Shown: one piece after another, positions 7,332 through 13,228 of the stretch
How positions within the stretch are numbered: position 1 is the first letter of the stretch
Layout of the letters: each line of letters begins with the position of its first letter
NCBI GenBank assembly: GCA_934668295.1
Contig: CAKUND010000046.1
Coordinates: 1-13,228 of the forward strand
DNA from: an uncultured Oscillospiraceae bacterium
Lineage (GTDB): Bacteria > Bacillota > Clostridia > Oscillospirales > Oscillospiraceae
Reading direction: 5' to 3'
Length of the DNA stretch: 13,228 nt
Notes under the pieces: model-generated
Told to the model about the DNA's origin: nothing
The model's database searches: none
What the model saw: only the letters and a program-made list of their open reading frames with translations
Position numbers and translations under genes: made by a program

Positions 7332-8087
7332 ATGCTCAATCAATTTTCGAGAACGCAGCTCCTGCTCGGCGCGGAGGCCATGGAGAAGCTGAAGGGGGCA
7401 CGCGTGGCCGTGTTCGGCATCGGCGGCGTGGGCGGCTATGTCTGCGAGGCGCTCGTGCGCAGCGGCGTGGGCGCGTTCGATCTCGTCGACGACGACAAGG
7501 TCTGCCTGACGAACCTCAACCGGCAGATCATCGCCACGCACAAAACCGTCGGCAAATACAAGGTCGAGGTCATGCGCGACCGCATTCTGGAGATCAACCC
7601 GGCCTGCGATGTGCGCGTACACCAGTGCTTCTATTTGCCGGAGACGGCGGATCAGTTTGATTTTTCGGAGTACGACTATGTCGTCGACGCCGTCGACACT
7701 GTGACGGCCAAGGTCACGCTGGTTCTCGAGGCGCAAAAGGCGGGCGTGCCCATCATCAGCTGTATGGGCGCGGGCAACAAGCTCGACCCGACCCGCTTCC
7801 GCGTGGCCGATATCTACAAGACCAGCGGCTGTCCGCTGGCGCGTGTGATGCGCACGGCGCTCAGAAAGCGCGGGGTCAAGCATCTGAAGGTCGTCTATTC
7901 CGATGAAATTCCGACAAGGCCCATCGAGGACATGTCCATCAGCTGCCGCAGCCACTGCATCTGCCCGCCGGGCGCGAAGCACAAGTGCACCGAACGCCGC
8001 GACATCCCCGGCAGCACGGCCTTCGTGCCGTCCGTCGCCGGACTGATCATTGCAGGCGAGGTCGTAAAGGATCTTGCAAAGCGCTGA
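7332..8087 (+). CDS. tcdA: tRNA threonylcarbamoyladenosine dehydratase (TcdA/CsdL, E1-like ThiF fold)
   Basis: The 251-residue cytoplasmic enzyme activates tRNA t6A37 with ATP and cyclises it to ct6A. It has the E1/ThiF signatures: nucleotide loop GIGGVGG at 29-35, aspartates D53-D55 ending the second strand, and NLNRQ at 61-65. The family ending IPGSTAFVPSVAGLIIAGEVVKDL is intact. A cysteine-rich segment (C205, C209, C211, C219; core HCICPPGAKHKC) sits just before the ending. I recall similar segments in clostridial homologues but not in E. coli TcdA; metal binding is possible. The start is supported by GAGGG (7323-7327) and a strong promoter. MoeB/ThiF sulfur-carrier adenylation is the main alternative, but no ThiS/MoaD partner is nearby and the C-terminus is TcdA-like. 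The stop codon overlaps the ribosome-binding site of yfcE, so the two genes are coupled. Confidence 0.93.
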   Translation: MLNQFSRTQLLLGAEAMEKLKGARVAVFGIGGVGGYVCEALVRSGVGAFDLVDDDKVCLTNLNRQIIATHKTVGKYKVEVMRDRILEINPACDVRVHQCFYLPETADQFDFSEYDYVVDAVDTVTAKVTLVLEAQKAGVPIISCMGAGNKLDPTRFRVADIYKTSGCPLARVMRTALRKRGVKHLKVVYSDEIPTRPIEDMSISCRSHCICPPGAKHKCTERRDIPGSTAFVPSVAGLIIAGEVVKDLAKR

Positions 8088-8100
8088 GGAGGAACGTTTT

Positions 8101-8646
8101 ATGAAGCTGATGATCGCATCGGATATCCACGGCGCGGCGGGCCATTGCCGCGAGTTGCTGGCCGCATTTGACCGGGAGCAGGCAGACAGACTTTTGCTGC
8201 TGGGTGACATTCTCTATCACGGCCCGCGCAACGATCTGCCGGACGAGTACGCGCCCAAACAGGTGCTGGCCATGCTCAACGAGCGCCGCGAACAGCTATT
8301 TTGCGTGCGCGGCAACTGCGACACGGAGGTCGACCAGATGGTGCTGACCTTCCCGATCCTGGCCGATTACAGCATCTTCCCGGTCGGGAAGCGTCTCATT
8401 TACGCCACGCACGGCCATGTCTACAACACCGCGCATCTGCCGCCGCTCTGCCCCGGAGATATTCTCCTGCACGGCCACACGCACGTGCCCGCGTGGGAGC
8501 CGTTCGGCGAGAACAATCTCTATCTGAATCCCGGCTCCGTCTCCATTCCGAAAAACGGCTCTGCGCGCGGCTATATGACGCTGGAGGGCGGCGTTTTCGA
8601 ATGGAAAACGCTTTCCGGCGAGATCTATCACACGCTGACGCTGTGA
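8101..8646 (+). CDS. yfcE: Metallophosphodiesterase, YfcE family
   Basis: The 181-residue protein is full length for YfcE and closely resembles the E. coli enzyme (MKLMIASDIHG, LGDILYHGPRNDLPDEYAP, VRGNCDTEVDQM, NPGSVSIPK). All calcineurin-like metal ligands are present: D8, H10, D36, N72, H104, H126 and H128 (GHTH). The E. coli protein is a manganese-dependent phosphodiesterase active on artificial substrates; its natural substrate is unknown. The start was set at 8101 rather than an in-frame ATG at 8074, because AGGAGG (8087-8092) lies 8 nt before 8101 and the homologous N-terminus starts there. It follows tcdA by 13 nt in the same operon and ends before a strong terminator. Confidence 0.95.
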   Translation: MKLMIASDIHGAAGHCRELLAAFDREQADRLLLLGDILYHGPRNDLPDEYAPKQVLAMLNERREQLFCVRGNCDTEVDQMVLTFPILADYSIFPVGKRLIYATHGHVYNTAHLPPLCPGDILLHGHTHVPAWEPFGENNLYLNPGSVSIPKNGSARGYMTLEGGVFEWKTLSGEIYHTLTL

Positions 8647-8676
8647 CGTTTTTCAAAAGCCGCATCCGTAACCAAA

Positions 8677-8708
8677 GCGGGCTGCCATCCGGCAGCCCGC
8701 CATTTTTT
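8677..8708 (+). terminator. Intrinsic terminator between convergent yfcE and the kinase-like gene
   Basis: A perfect 10-bp GC-rich stem (8677-8686 with 8691-8700, loop ATCC) is followed by CATTTTTT ending at 8708. The T-run overlaps the TAA stop (8707-8709) of the minus-strand gene. On the minus strand the hairpin is followed by TTTGGT, so it may weakly terminate that gene too. Confidence 0.92.
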
Positions 8709-9798
8709 ACAGGAAGTTCCGCACGTCGAAGACCTCTGGCGGCAGAACGTCAGAAAGCTCCACAAGTTCCGGGACAAAGCCGCCGCTGCGGTCGATCGAC
8801 ACGCGCGGGGATTTTAAAAGCGTCCGGTCTGCTGGCTCTCCGGCCGGCAGCGTCAGCAGCGCATCCGTGCCGCCATCCTTCTGCGACTGCAGCAGGATCG
8901 AGCCGCCATGCGCCTGCATGATCGCCTGCACAACGGGCAGGCTGAAGCCCGCGCCTCGGCGCGGATCCTCCGGCGTGTCCGGTCTTGCGTAGCGATGGAA
9001 CGCGCTGACCAGAACCTCCGCGTCCATGCCCTCGCCATTGTCAGACAGCTGGATCACGGCCCGTCTGCCGAGCCGCGTGAGCGTCAGCTGCAAAGCGTCG
9101 CCCGGCGCCGTGAATTTGATCGCATTGGACAGCAGCGCCAGCAGCGCCCGCCGTACCTGCCGCCGGTCGATCCAGACGAAGATCGGGGCCTGCGGCAGAT
9201 TGACCTCCAGCGTCCGTCCGGTCTGCCGGCACAGCTCGTCCGCACGCTGAGACAGCCCGTCCAGAAAATCCGTCAGGTCGGTCTTCTCCAGCGACAGCGG
9301 CAGCCGGCCGCTCTGTATAAAGCTCAGATCGGTCAGATTTTCCGACACGCGCAGCAGCTGATAGCAGGCGCGGCTGAGAACGGCCAGATTCCGCTGCACG
9401 ACCGGATCCTCCGCCTCGGCCAGAAGCGGGAACAGCGTCCCCGACACGGACAAAAGCGTCGTCAGCGGCGCAGAGATCGACTGTGCCGCGCGGCTGAACG
9501 CGGCAAGCTCGTCGCGCTCCTCCTGCGGCGGCAGAAACAGCAGCAGCGCATCCTCCAGCGGCTGCGTGTTTGCGCTGACGCAGACACCGTCCGCCACCAG
9601 CGGCAGCACAGCCGGCCGCGCATACAGCGTCTCCGGCAGCGCGGCATCCTGCGTCAGATATGCGTGAAGCGGCTTCCCAACGGTAAAAAGCTCCTGCGCG
9701 TGGCAGTTGAGCTCCGCGACGGCGCCGTCTCGCACAAGGACGACCGGTTGAGCCGCTCCGTCGTAGAGCGTGTGAAATTGTTCAGACGAAAGCGGCAT
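8707..9798 (-). CDS. Histidine-kinase-like protein lacking the phospho-accepting His
   Basis: The 363-residue protein is soluble, with no transmembrane segment. Residues 1 to about 90 look like a small PAS-type sensor domain (AAQPVVLVRDGAVAELNCHAQELF). Residues 97-190 resemble the helical dimerisation domain, including FSRAAQSISAPLTTLLS and ENLTDLSFIQSGRL. Residues 205-315 are a HATPase_c domain with N box LLSNAIKFT (N225), DNGEGM (253-258), FHRY (267-270) and a G2 box RGAGFSLPVVQAI. In a normal H box (SHELRTPL) the second residue is the phosphorylated histidine; here the aligned sequence AQSISAPL has Gln106. ATP binding looks possible but conventional autophosphorylation does not. A 45-residue tail follows. 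No response regulator is adjacent. The start is supported by AGGGAGGA (9806-9813) 7 nt upstream. The domain assignment is solid; the biological role is unknown. Confidence 0.85.
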   Translation of the reverse strand: MPLSSEQFHTLYDGAAQPVVLVRDGAVAELNCHAQELFTVGKPLHAYLTQDAALPETLYARPAVLPLVADGVCVSANTQPLEDALLLFLPPQEERDELAAFSRAAQSISAPLTTLLSVSGTLFPLLAEAEDPVVQRNLAVLSRACYQLLRVSENLTDLSFIQSGRLPLSLEKTDLTDFLDGLSQRADELCRQTGRTLEVNLPQAPIFVWIDRRQVRRALLALLSNAIKFTAPGDALQLTLTRLGRRAVIQLSDNGEGMDAEVLVSAFHRYARPDTPEDPRRGAGFSLPVVQAIMQAHGGSILLQSQKDGGTDALLTLPAGEPADRTLLKSPRVSIDRSGGFVPELVELSDVLPPEVFDVRNFL

Positions 9799-9872
9799 GG
9801 CGCGATCCTCCCTGCGTGTAGCATATGCAGTTTTCGGGAAACGATCAGTCTCTGGATGTTCCTGTTTTCCCC

Positions 9873-9901
9873 ATCATAGCGGATTCCGTCGGAAAAAGCA
9901 A
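9873..9901 (-). promoter_or_regulatory. Sigma-A promoter for the kinase-like gene
   Basis: On the minus strand: TTGCTT (9896-9901), 17-bp spacer, TATGAT (9873-9878), located about 75 bp upstream of the ATG at 9798. The strong -10 and correct spacing make it a good candidate. The gene is therefore probably monocistronic. Confidence 0.75.
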
Positions 9902-10102
9902 GAAAAAACGAAAAAACACATTTTCCGTTAAATGGATATTTCTTCGGATCCAGCGGGGCGCAAAATGTACTCATTGGGCGTAAGGACCTCCGGGGAGGCC
10001 GTTGTGTTTTGCTTCTTCAAAAGAACCCCCCTTCGGTTTTTCCGGGCTTTTCCCGCAAAGCTTGGAACCGCTCAAAATTTCTGACACTGCTCTTAGTACG
10101 TT

Positions 10103-10137
10103 TTGTAGGAGCCGACAGTGGGCATCGGCCCCTACAA
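10103..10137. repeat. Imperfect inverted repeat, probable dispersed intergenic element
   Basis: Arms 10103-10115 and 10125-10137 pair over 13 positions with a single A/C mismatch, around a 9-nt loop. On the minus strand the arm reads TTGTAGGGGCCGA, which resembles intergenic hairpins I recall as repeated in gut Oscillospirales genomes. The hairpin is seen; its being a repeat family member is inference from memory. Confidence 0.65.
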
Positions 10138-10357
10138 TGTCTCGGCGAATCCGTGTTGCCCTGCTAATTTCGAATGCAAGGCTGATTTACCGCAGCCATT
10201 CAAAAGCAGCTGCTATCAAACTTGGGGTACCGTGACAGGCGGCGCGTACCATAACGCCCGTAGGGTGACTTGGTGTGTTCGCAGCGACTAAAAAATTGGT
10301 ACCCACCTGAATCGCACCCGCAGCACACACCAAACCGCATCCAGCGCCCCTTTTCTC

Positions 10358-10391
10358 CCCCATCTTTTCCGGCAAGGCGGAAAAGACGGGG
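10358..10391. repeat. Long hairpin upstream of the padR promoter
   Basis: TCTTTTCCG (10363-10371) pairs perfectly with CGGAAAAGA (10378-10386) around a 6-nt loop, and CCCC/GGGG extends the stem beyond one mismatch. Neither strand has a T-run after it, so it is not an intrinsic terminator. It sits 33 bp upstream of the -35 of the padR promoter. Confidence 0.7.
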
Positions 10392-10424
10392 CCGCCGGAG
10401 GCATACCCAGCCCGCAAATTTCAC

Positions 10425-10453
10425 TTGACAATCTATTCAGGCCGCGCTAATAT
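10425..10453 (+). promoter_or_regulatory. Sigma-A promoter for the padR operon
   Basis: TTGACA (10425-10430), 17-bp spacer and TAATAT (10448-10453) form a strong vegetative promoter. Its -10 abuts the palindromic AT-rich region below, as expected for a repressed promoter. Confidence 0.88.
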
Positions 10454-10486
10454 ATAGATATCCGATATATAGACCATCTATCTATA
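10453..10486. promoter_or_regulatory. Candidate PadR operator: nested AT-rich dyads
   Basis: Three inverted repeats overlap the transcription start region: TATAGATA (10453-10460) with TATCTATA (10479-10486); ATATC-C-GATAT (10458-10468); and ATAGA-CCA-TCTAT (10469-10481). PadR repressors are known to bind AT-rich dyads at their own promoters, so autoregulation of the padR unit is likely. The dyads are seen; binding is inferred. Confidence 0.65.
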
Positions 10487-10500
10487 AAGGGGGGTTCGCT

Positions 10501-10842
10501 ATGGAATTCGACAAAACCCTGCTGGCCGGGAGCACAGGACTGATGCTTCTGAAGCTGCTCGAGCAGGAGGACATGTACGGCTATCAGATGATCGAGACGC
10601 TGCGCAGCCGGTCGGAGCACGCGTTCGACCTCAAGGCCGGGACGCTCTATCCCCTTCTGCACACGCTCGAGCAGAAGGGCTATATCACCGCGCGGGACGA
10701 GCCCTCCGCCGCGGGCCGTCCGCGGCGGTATTACCATCTGACAGACGCGGGCCGCAGGCGGCTGTGCGAGAAGGAAGCGGAGTGGAACGCCTATACGCGT
10801 GCGGTCGGCAAGGTATTGAAGGGAGGCGCTTACGGTGGCTGA
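10501..10842 (+). CDS. PadR-family transcriptional repressor
   Basis: The 113-residue protein is a short (subfamily-2-like) PadR regulator: a winged helix over about residues 10-80 and a brief C-terminal helix for dimerisation. Signatures are GLMLLKLLEQEDMYGYQMIE, then LKAGTLYPLLHTLEQKGYI, then the wing GRPRRYYHLTDAGRRRL. It has a G-rich ribosome-binding site (10486-10494) and a strong promoter containing dyads, so it probably represses itself. Its final 8 bases overlap the GTG start of the next gene, so it surely controls that membrane protein. PadR regulators paired with permease-prefix proteins are a common Firmicutes arrangement. The inducing signal is unknown; cell-envelope stress is a reasonable guess given the partner. 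Confidence 0.95.
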   Translation: MEFDKTLLAGSTGLMLLKLLEQEDMYGYQMIETLRSRSEHAFDLKAGTLYPLLHTLEQKGYITARDEPSAAGRPRRYYHLTDAGRRRLCEKEAEWNAYTRAVGKVLKGGAYGG

Positions 10843-12115
10843 ACGGATCGAGCAGTATCTGGAAGCCGCCGTGGCGCAGGTGCGCTGGAACCGCGTGCGC
10901 CCGGCGCTGGAGCGCGAACTGCGGACGCATCTGGAGGAACAGACCGTGGCGTATCTGGCCGAGGGCATGGACGAGGACGCGGCAGAGACCGAGGCCGTCC
11001 GGCAGATGGGCGATGCGGAGGCCGTCGGTCTTGCGCTCGACGCGGTGCACCGGCCCAAACGGCAGACGGCGATTTTGCTCTTTGCCGGGCTTGCCATCGC
11101 GCTCGGGATGTATCTGCGCGCCGAATTGATCGGCTCCTCGTATGCCTTTGCGCTTGCGTCCGGGGTTCTGGCCTGCGGCGTACTGCTCGTCGGGTATTAT
11201 CTGGACTACCGCCGTCTGAGCCGGTACGCGTGGTACATCTACGGCGCTGTGCTTGTCCTCGGCGCGCTCTGCGCGTATCAGACAGGGCGCTGGGGGATCG
11301 CCGCGCCCCGTATGCTCAGCATCACGGTGGGCGACACGAGCGAATATGCCGCGCTGCTGTATCCGCCAGCGTATGCACTGGTCGTGTACGCGCTGCGCGG
11401 GAAAAAGGGCGGCTTCTGGCTGTCGCTGGCAGCGCTGACGCCGTTTGTACCGCTTCTGCTGTGGAACCGGTTCGGCGATCTTCTGCCCCGCGTTCTGTTT
11501 GCCGCAGGCGCGGCAGCTGTTCTGTTGAACGCGATCCGCATGGGGCTGTTCCGGGTGAAAAAGAATTGGGCGCGGGCGCTCGTGTGGGTGCTGCTGGTGC
11601 TTGCCATTGCAGGATTTTTCTATCAGGATTCGCAGCAGTATCAAAATCCTTCTGACTGGTATTTCAGTCCCGCCGGTCTGCGGGCGTGGCGGGAGATCAT
11701 ACAGAACTATCACAAATCCTCCTCCACGGTCTCCGCTCTGCTGGCGCGCGGCACGCTGGCGGAAGCAACCCGGCTTGGCGCGCTGTCCGGCACACCTGCG
11801 TGGATGTGGCTTGCGACGCTGTACGCACCGCAGGCGGCGCTGCTCGTGATCCTGCTCGTGCGGACAGCGAAGCTGCAAAACCCGCTCGGACGGCTGCTGT
11901 GCGTGTCGGCTGGCGTGAGCCTTGTGATGCAGCTGACGCTTGGCCTTTTGTATCAGGCCGGGGGCTTCCCTCTGTCCGCGCCGCTGCCGTTCATCTCCGG
12001 GAATCTGTACACAGTCCTGGACGCGGCCCTTCTGGGTCTGGCCCTGTCCACCCTGCGCCAATCCGCCTGCCCGGAACCGATACCACGCAGCAAGCAGCCC
12101 GACCCGGCTGGCTGA
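10835..12115 (+). CDS. Permease-prefix domain fused to a degenerate FtsW/RodA (SEDS)-like membrane domain
   Basis: The 426-residue protein starts with GTG inside the end of padR (8-bp overlap; GGGAGG at 10821-10826). Residues 1 to about 77 form a soluble helical permease-prefix domain: IEQYLEAAVAQVRWNR, LERELRTHLEEQ, EAVRQMGDAEAVG, HRPKR. About 9-10 transmembrane segments follow. The C-terminal part contains PLPFISG (383-389) then LDAALLGLALSTLR, matching the FtsW/RodA ending PLPFISYGGSS...GLLLSI.R, and TSEYAALLYPPAYALVVY recalls the PSE-K-A segment. SEDS proteins are peptidoglycan polymerases with an essential aspartate in a large outer loop (HTDFIF-like). The corresponding stretch here reads GTPAWMW with no Asp, so polymerase activity is doubtful. 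It may be a sensor or regulator in the envelope. The SEDS relationship rests on pattern recognition and needs a profile search. Confidence 0.72.
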   Translation: MAERIEQYLEAAVAQVRWNRVRPALERELRTHLEEQTVAYLAEGMDEDAAETEAVRQMGDAEAVGLALDAVHRPKRQTAILLFAGLAIALGMYLRAELIGSSYAFALASGVLACGVLLVGYYLDYRRLSRYAWYIYGAVLVLGALCAYQTGRWGIAAPRMLSITVGDTSEYAALLYPPAYALVVYALRGKKGGFWLSLAALTPFVPLLLWNRFGDLLPRVLFAAGAAAVLLNAIRMGLFRVKKNWARALVWVLLVLAIAGFFYQDSQQYQNPSDWYFSPAGLRAWREIIQNYHKSSSTVSALLARGTLAEATRLGALSGTPAWMWLATLYAPQAALLVILLVRTAKLQNPLGRLLCVSAGVSLVMQLTLGLLYQAGGFPLSAPLPFISGNLYTVLDAALLGLALSTLRQSACPEPIPRSKQPDPAG

Positions 12116-12141
12116 AGAAAAACAGGCGCATCACGTTTACA

Positions 12142-12170
12142 TTGACAGCGCGTCTCCGATATGATACGAT
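12142..12170 (+). promoter_or_regulatory. Promoter for the UvrD-type helicase gene
   Basis: TTGACA (12142-12147), 17-bp spacer, TACGAT (12165-12170): a perfect -35 and a 4/6 -10. It lies just after the preceding gene and gives a leader of about 35 nt. No terminator separates it from the upstream unit, so some read-through is possible. Confidence 0.7.
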
Positions 12171-12209
12171 ATTTTAGAAATTTTGTTCGTATTTAAAGGA
12201 GGAATGCGC

Positions 12210-13228
12210 ATGGAGCTGCTGGAAGGGCTGAACGCGGCGCAGCGGGAGGCTGTTTTGTCGACCGAGGGCTTTGTGCGCGTGATCGCGGGCGCGGGCTCCG
12301 GCAAGACGCGGGCGCTGACGCGGCGGTTTGCATATCTGGTGACGGAACTCGGCATTCTGCCGGGAAATCTGCTGTGCGTGACGTTCACGAACAAGGCCGC
12401 GAACGAAATGCGCCAGCGCATCCACAACCTGACCGGCGACGAGGATACCGGCTACATCAACACCTTCCACGGCTTCTGCGTCTCCATTCTGCAGGAGGAC
12501 AGCCACGCCGTCGGCTATCCCAAGAGCTTTCTCGTGCTCGATAACAGCGACATCGACGCCATGCTCCAGATCATTTATGAGGAGCGCGGGCTGACGCTGC
12601 GCGACATGACGTTTTCCCACGCGCGGGACATGATCGAGATGCTGAAGCTGAAGGAGCGGCCCGCATATTACGAGGATATGCTCATGCTGCCGCTCGATAC
12701 CCTGAAGGAAAAATACTGGCAGGCCGAAAGCGCGAAGGATATCATTTTCTACGGCTATCTCTATCAGGAAAAGAAGTGCTTTGCGCTGGATTATAACGAC
12801 CTGATTGTCTTCTCGCTCCACATCTTCCGCACGCATGAGGACATCCGCCTCAAATGGCAGAAGCGGCTGGAATACATCATGATCGACGAATTTCAGGATA
12901 TCGACCCGCCGCAGTATGCCTTGATGCAGGTGCTGTGCGAGTATCACAAAAACCTGTTCATCGTCGGCGACCCCGACCAGACCATCTACACGTGGCGCGG
13001 GGCCGACGTGCGGTATCTGCTGGACTTCGACAAGGTCTATCCCACGACGAAGACCATCATGATGATGGAAAATTACCGCTCCACGCCGGAAATTCTCGCG
13101 GCCTGCAACAGTCTGATCGCGAAAAACGCGAACCGCATCAAAAAAGACCTTCTGCCCATGCTGCCGGGCGGCGCGCCGGTTCTGTGCCACCACGCGGCCA
13201 ACAGCGAACAGGAATCCCGCTGGATCGC
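12210..13228 (+). CDS. UvrD/PcrA-type superfamily 1 DNA helicase, 3'-truncated by window edge
   Basis: An open frame runs to the window end: 339 residues, about half of a typical 650-750-residue enzyme. It is an ATP-driven 3'-5' DNA helicase acting in repair and removal of proteins from DNA. Visible motifs are the Q motif (Q11), Walker A AGAGSGKT (26-33), motif Ia VTFTNKAANEM, motif II DEFQD (226-230), motif III GDPDQTIYTWRGA (from 253) and motif IV NYRST (from 288). GDPDQTIYTWRGA differs from the usual PcrA GDADQSIYRWRGAD, so it may be a clostridial side branch rather than the main PcrA. ATG 12210 is chosen because AAAGGAGG (12195-12202) lies 7 nt upstream; an in-frame ATG at 12204 is too close to that site. 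The C-terminal half is outside the window. Confidence 0.93.
   Translation, partial: MELLEGLNAAQREAVLSTEGFVRVIAGAGSGKTRALTRRFAYLVTELGILPGNLLCVTFTNKAANEMRQRIHNLTGDEDTGYINTFHGFCVSILQEDSHAVGYPKSFLVLDNSDIDAMLQIIYEERGLTLRDMTFSHARDMIEMLKLKERPAYYEDMLMLPLDTLKEKYWQAESAKDIIFYGYLYQEKKCFALDYNDLIVFSLHIFRTHEDIRLKWQKRLEYIMIDEFQDIDPPQYALMQVLCEYHKNLFIVGDPDQTIYTWRGADVRYLLDFDKVYPTTKTIMMMENYRSTPEILAACNSLIAKNANRIKKDLLPMLPGGAPVLCHHAANSEQESRWI

Larger units (their letters stand above)
9902..10424. other. Noncoding intergenic region with several hairpins
   Basis: About 520 bp with no convincing gene. The short open frames here lack ribosome-binding sites and family resemblance. It holds an imperfect stem-loop at 9960-10012 (outer GCAAAA/TTTTGC, inner CCTC/GAGG) and strong hairpins at 10103-10137 and 10358-10391. 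The region near 10019-10050 can also form a weak AAGAACC/GGTTTTT stem. Composition is lower in GC than the genes from 10020 to 10330. It may be an accumulation of dispersed intergenic repeats or a decayed insertion; neither can be shown from one copy. Confidence 0.6.

Noticed and set aside
8074..8100. Upstream in-frame ATG as the yfcE start
   Set aside because: It lies within the end of tcdA without a ribosome-binding site, and YfcE homologues start at MKLM (8101), which has AGGAGG at ideal spacing.
8908..9879. A 323-codon open frame on the + strand opposite the kinase-like gene
   Set aside because: R/Q-rich shadow translation; the minus strand carries clear HATPase motifs, a ribosome-binding site and a promoter.
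9960..10012. Possible small structured RNA
   Set aside because: The stems are short and interrupted, no known RNA family is recognisable, and there is no promoter or terminator framing it.
10187..10424. Two overlapping small open frames (76 and 74 codons) on the minus strand in the spacer
   Set aside because: No ribosome-binding site, two competing frames over the same bases, and hairpin-rich sequence; more likely noncoding repeat DNA.
10685..12061. A 458-codon open frame on the minus strand opposite padR and the SEDS-like gene
   Set aside because: Q/R-rich shadow translation with no motif; the + strand genes have ribosome-binding sites, a promoter and family signatures.

Overview
The window looks like chromosomal DNA from a high-GC anaerobic member of class Clostridia, most plausibly Oscillospirales/Oscillospiraceae. 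The grounds are a clostridial fhs-fchA-folD one-carbon cluster, an enoate-reductase-type flavoenzyme with an Fe-S motif, strong Shine-Dalgarno sequences, TTGACA/TATAAT-like promoters and a hairpin of the kind seen between genes in gut Oscillospirales. The lineage call is inference; no rRNA or other marker gene is present. I see no CRISPR array, tRNA, rRNA, insertion sequence or phage gene.

Region 1 (1-3320, + strand) is a one-carbon operon: formate-THF ligase (fhs, 5' end outside the window), a separate methenyl-THF cyclohydrolase/cyclodeaminase-family protein (fchA) and a FolD-family methylene-THF dehydrogenase, closed by an intrinsic terminator. Together they convert formate to methylene-THF, the methyl-branch order known from acetogens. 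FolD has lost the lysine and glutamine needed for cyclohydrolase activity, so FchA probably supplies that step. A perfect 28-bp palindrome lies between fhs and fchA.

Region 2 (3339-5066, +) holds a multi-pass DUF1576-like membrane protein of unknown function and a small zinc-ribbon/DUF2007-like protein, ending in a second terminator. The membrane-protein gene starts only 18 nt after the operon terminator, so it may be expressed by read-through.

Region 3 (5079-8708) has an OYE/enoate-reductase-type flavoenzyme on the minus strand (TTG start). It is divergent from a tcdA-yfcE pair (tRNA ct6A dehydratase and a metallophosphodiesterase) that is driven by a near-consensus promoter and ends in a terminator.

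Region 4 (8707-9901, minus) is a soluble histidine-kinase-like protein whose phospho-accepting histidine is replaced by glutamine. It has its own promoter and no partner response regulator nearby. About 520 bp of noncoding DNA with two strong hairpins follows.

Region 5 (10425-12115, +) is a PadR repressor, with tandem dyads at its promoter, translationally coupled to a membrane protein that joins a permease-prefix domain to a degenerate FtsW/RodA (SEDS)-like domain. Region 6 (12142-end, +) is the 5' part of a UvrD/PcrA-type helicase gene.

No clearly new multi-gene system is evident. The most unusual items are the glutamine-substituted kinase, the PadR/prefix-SEDS pair, and the division of labour between FchA and the altered FolD.
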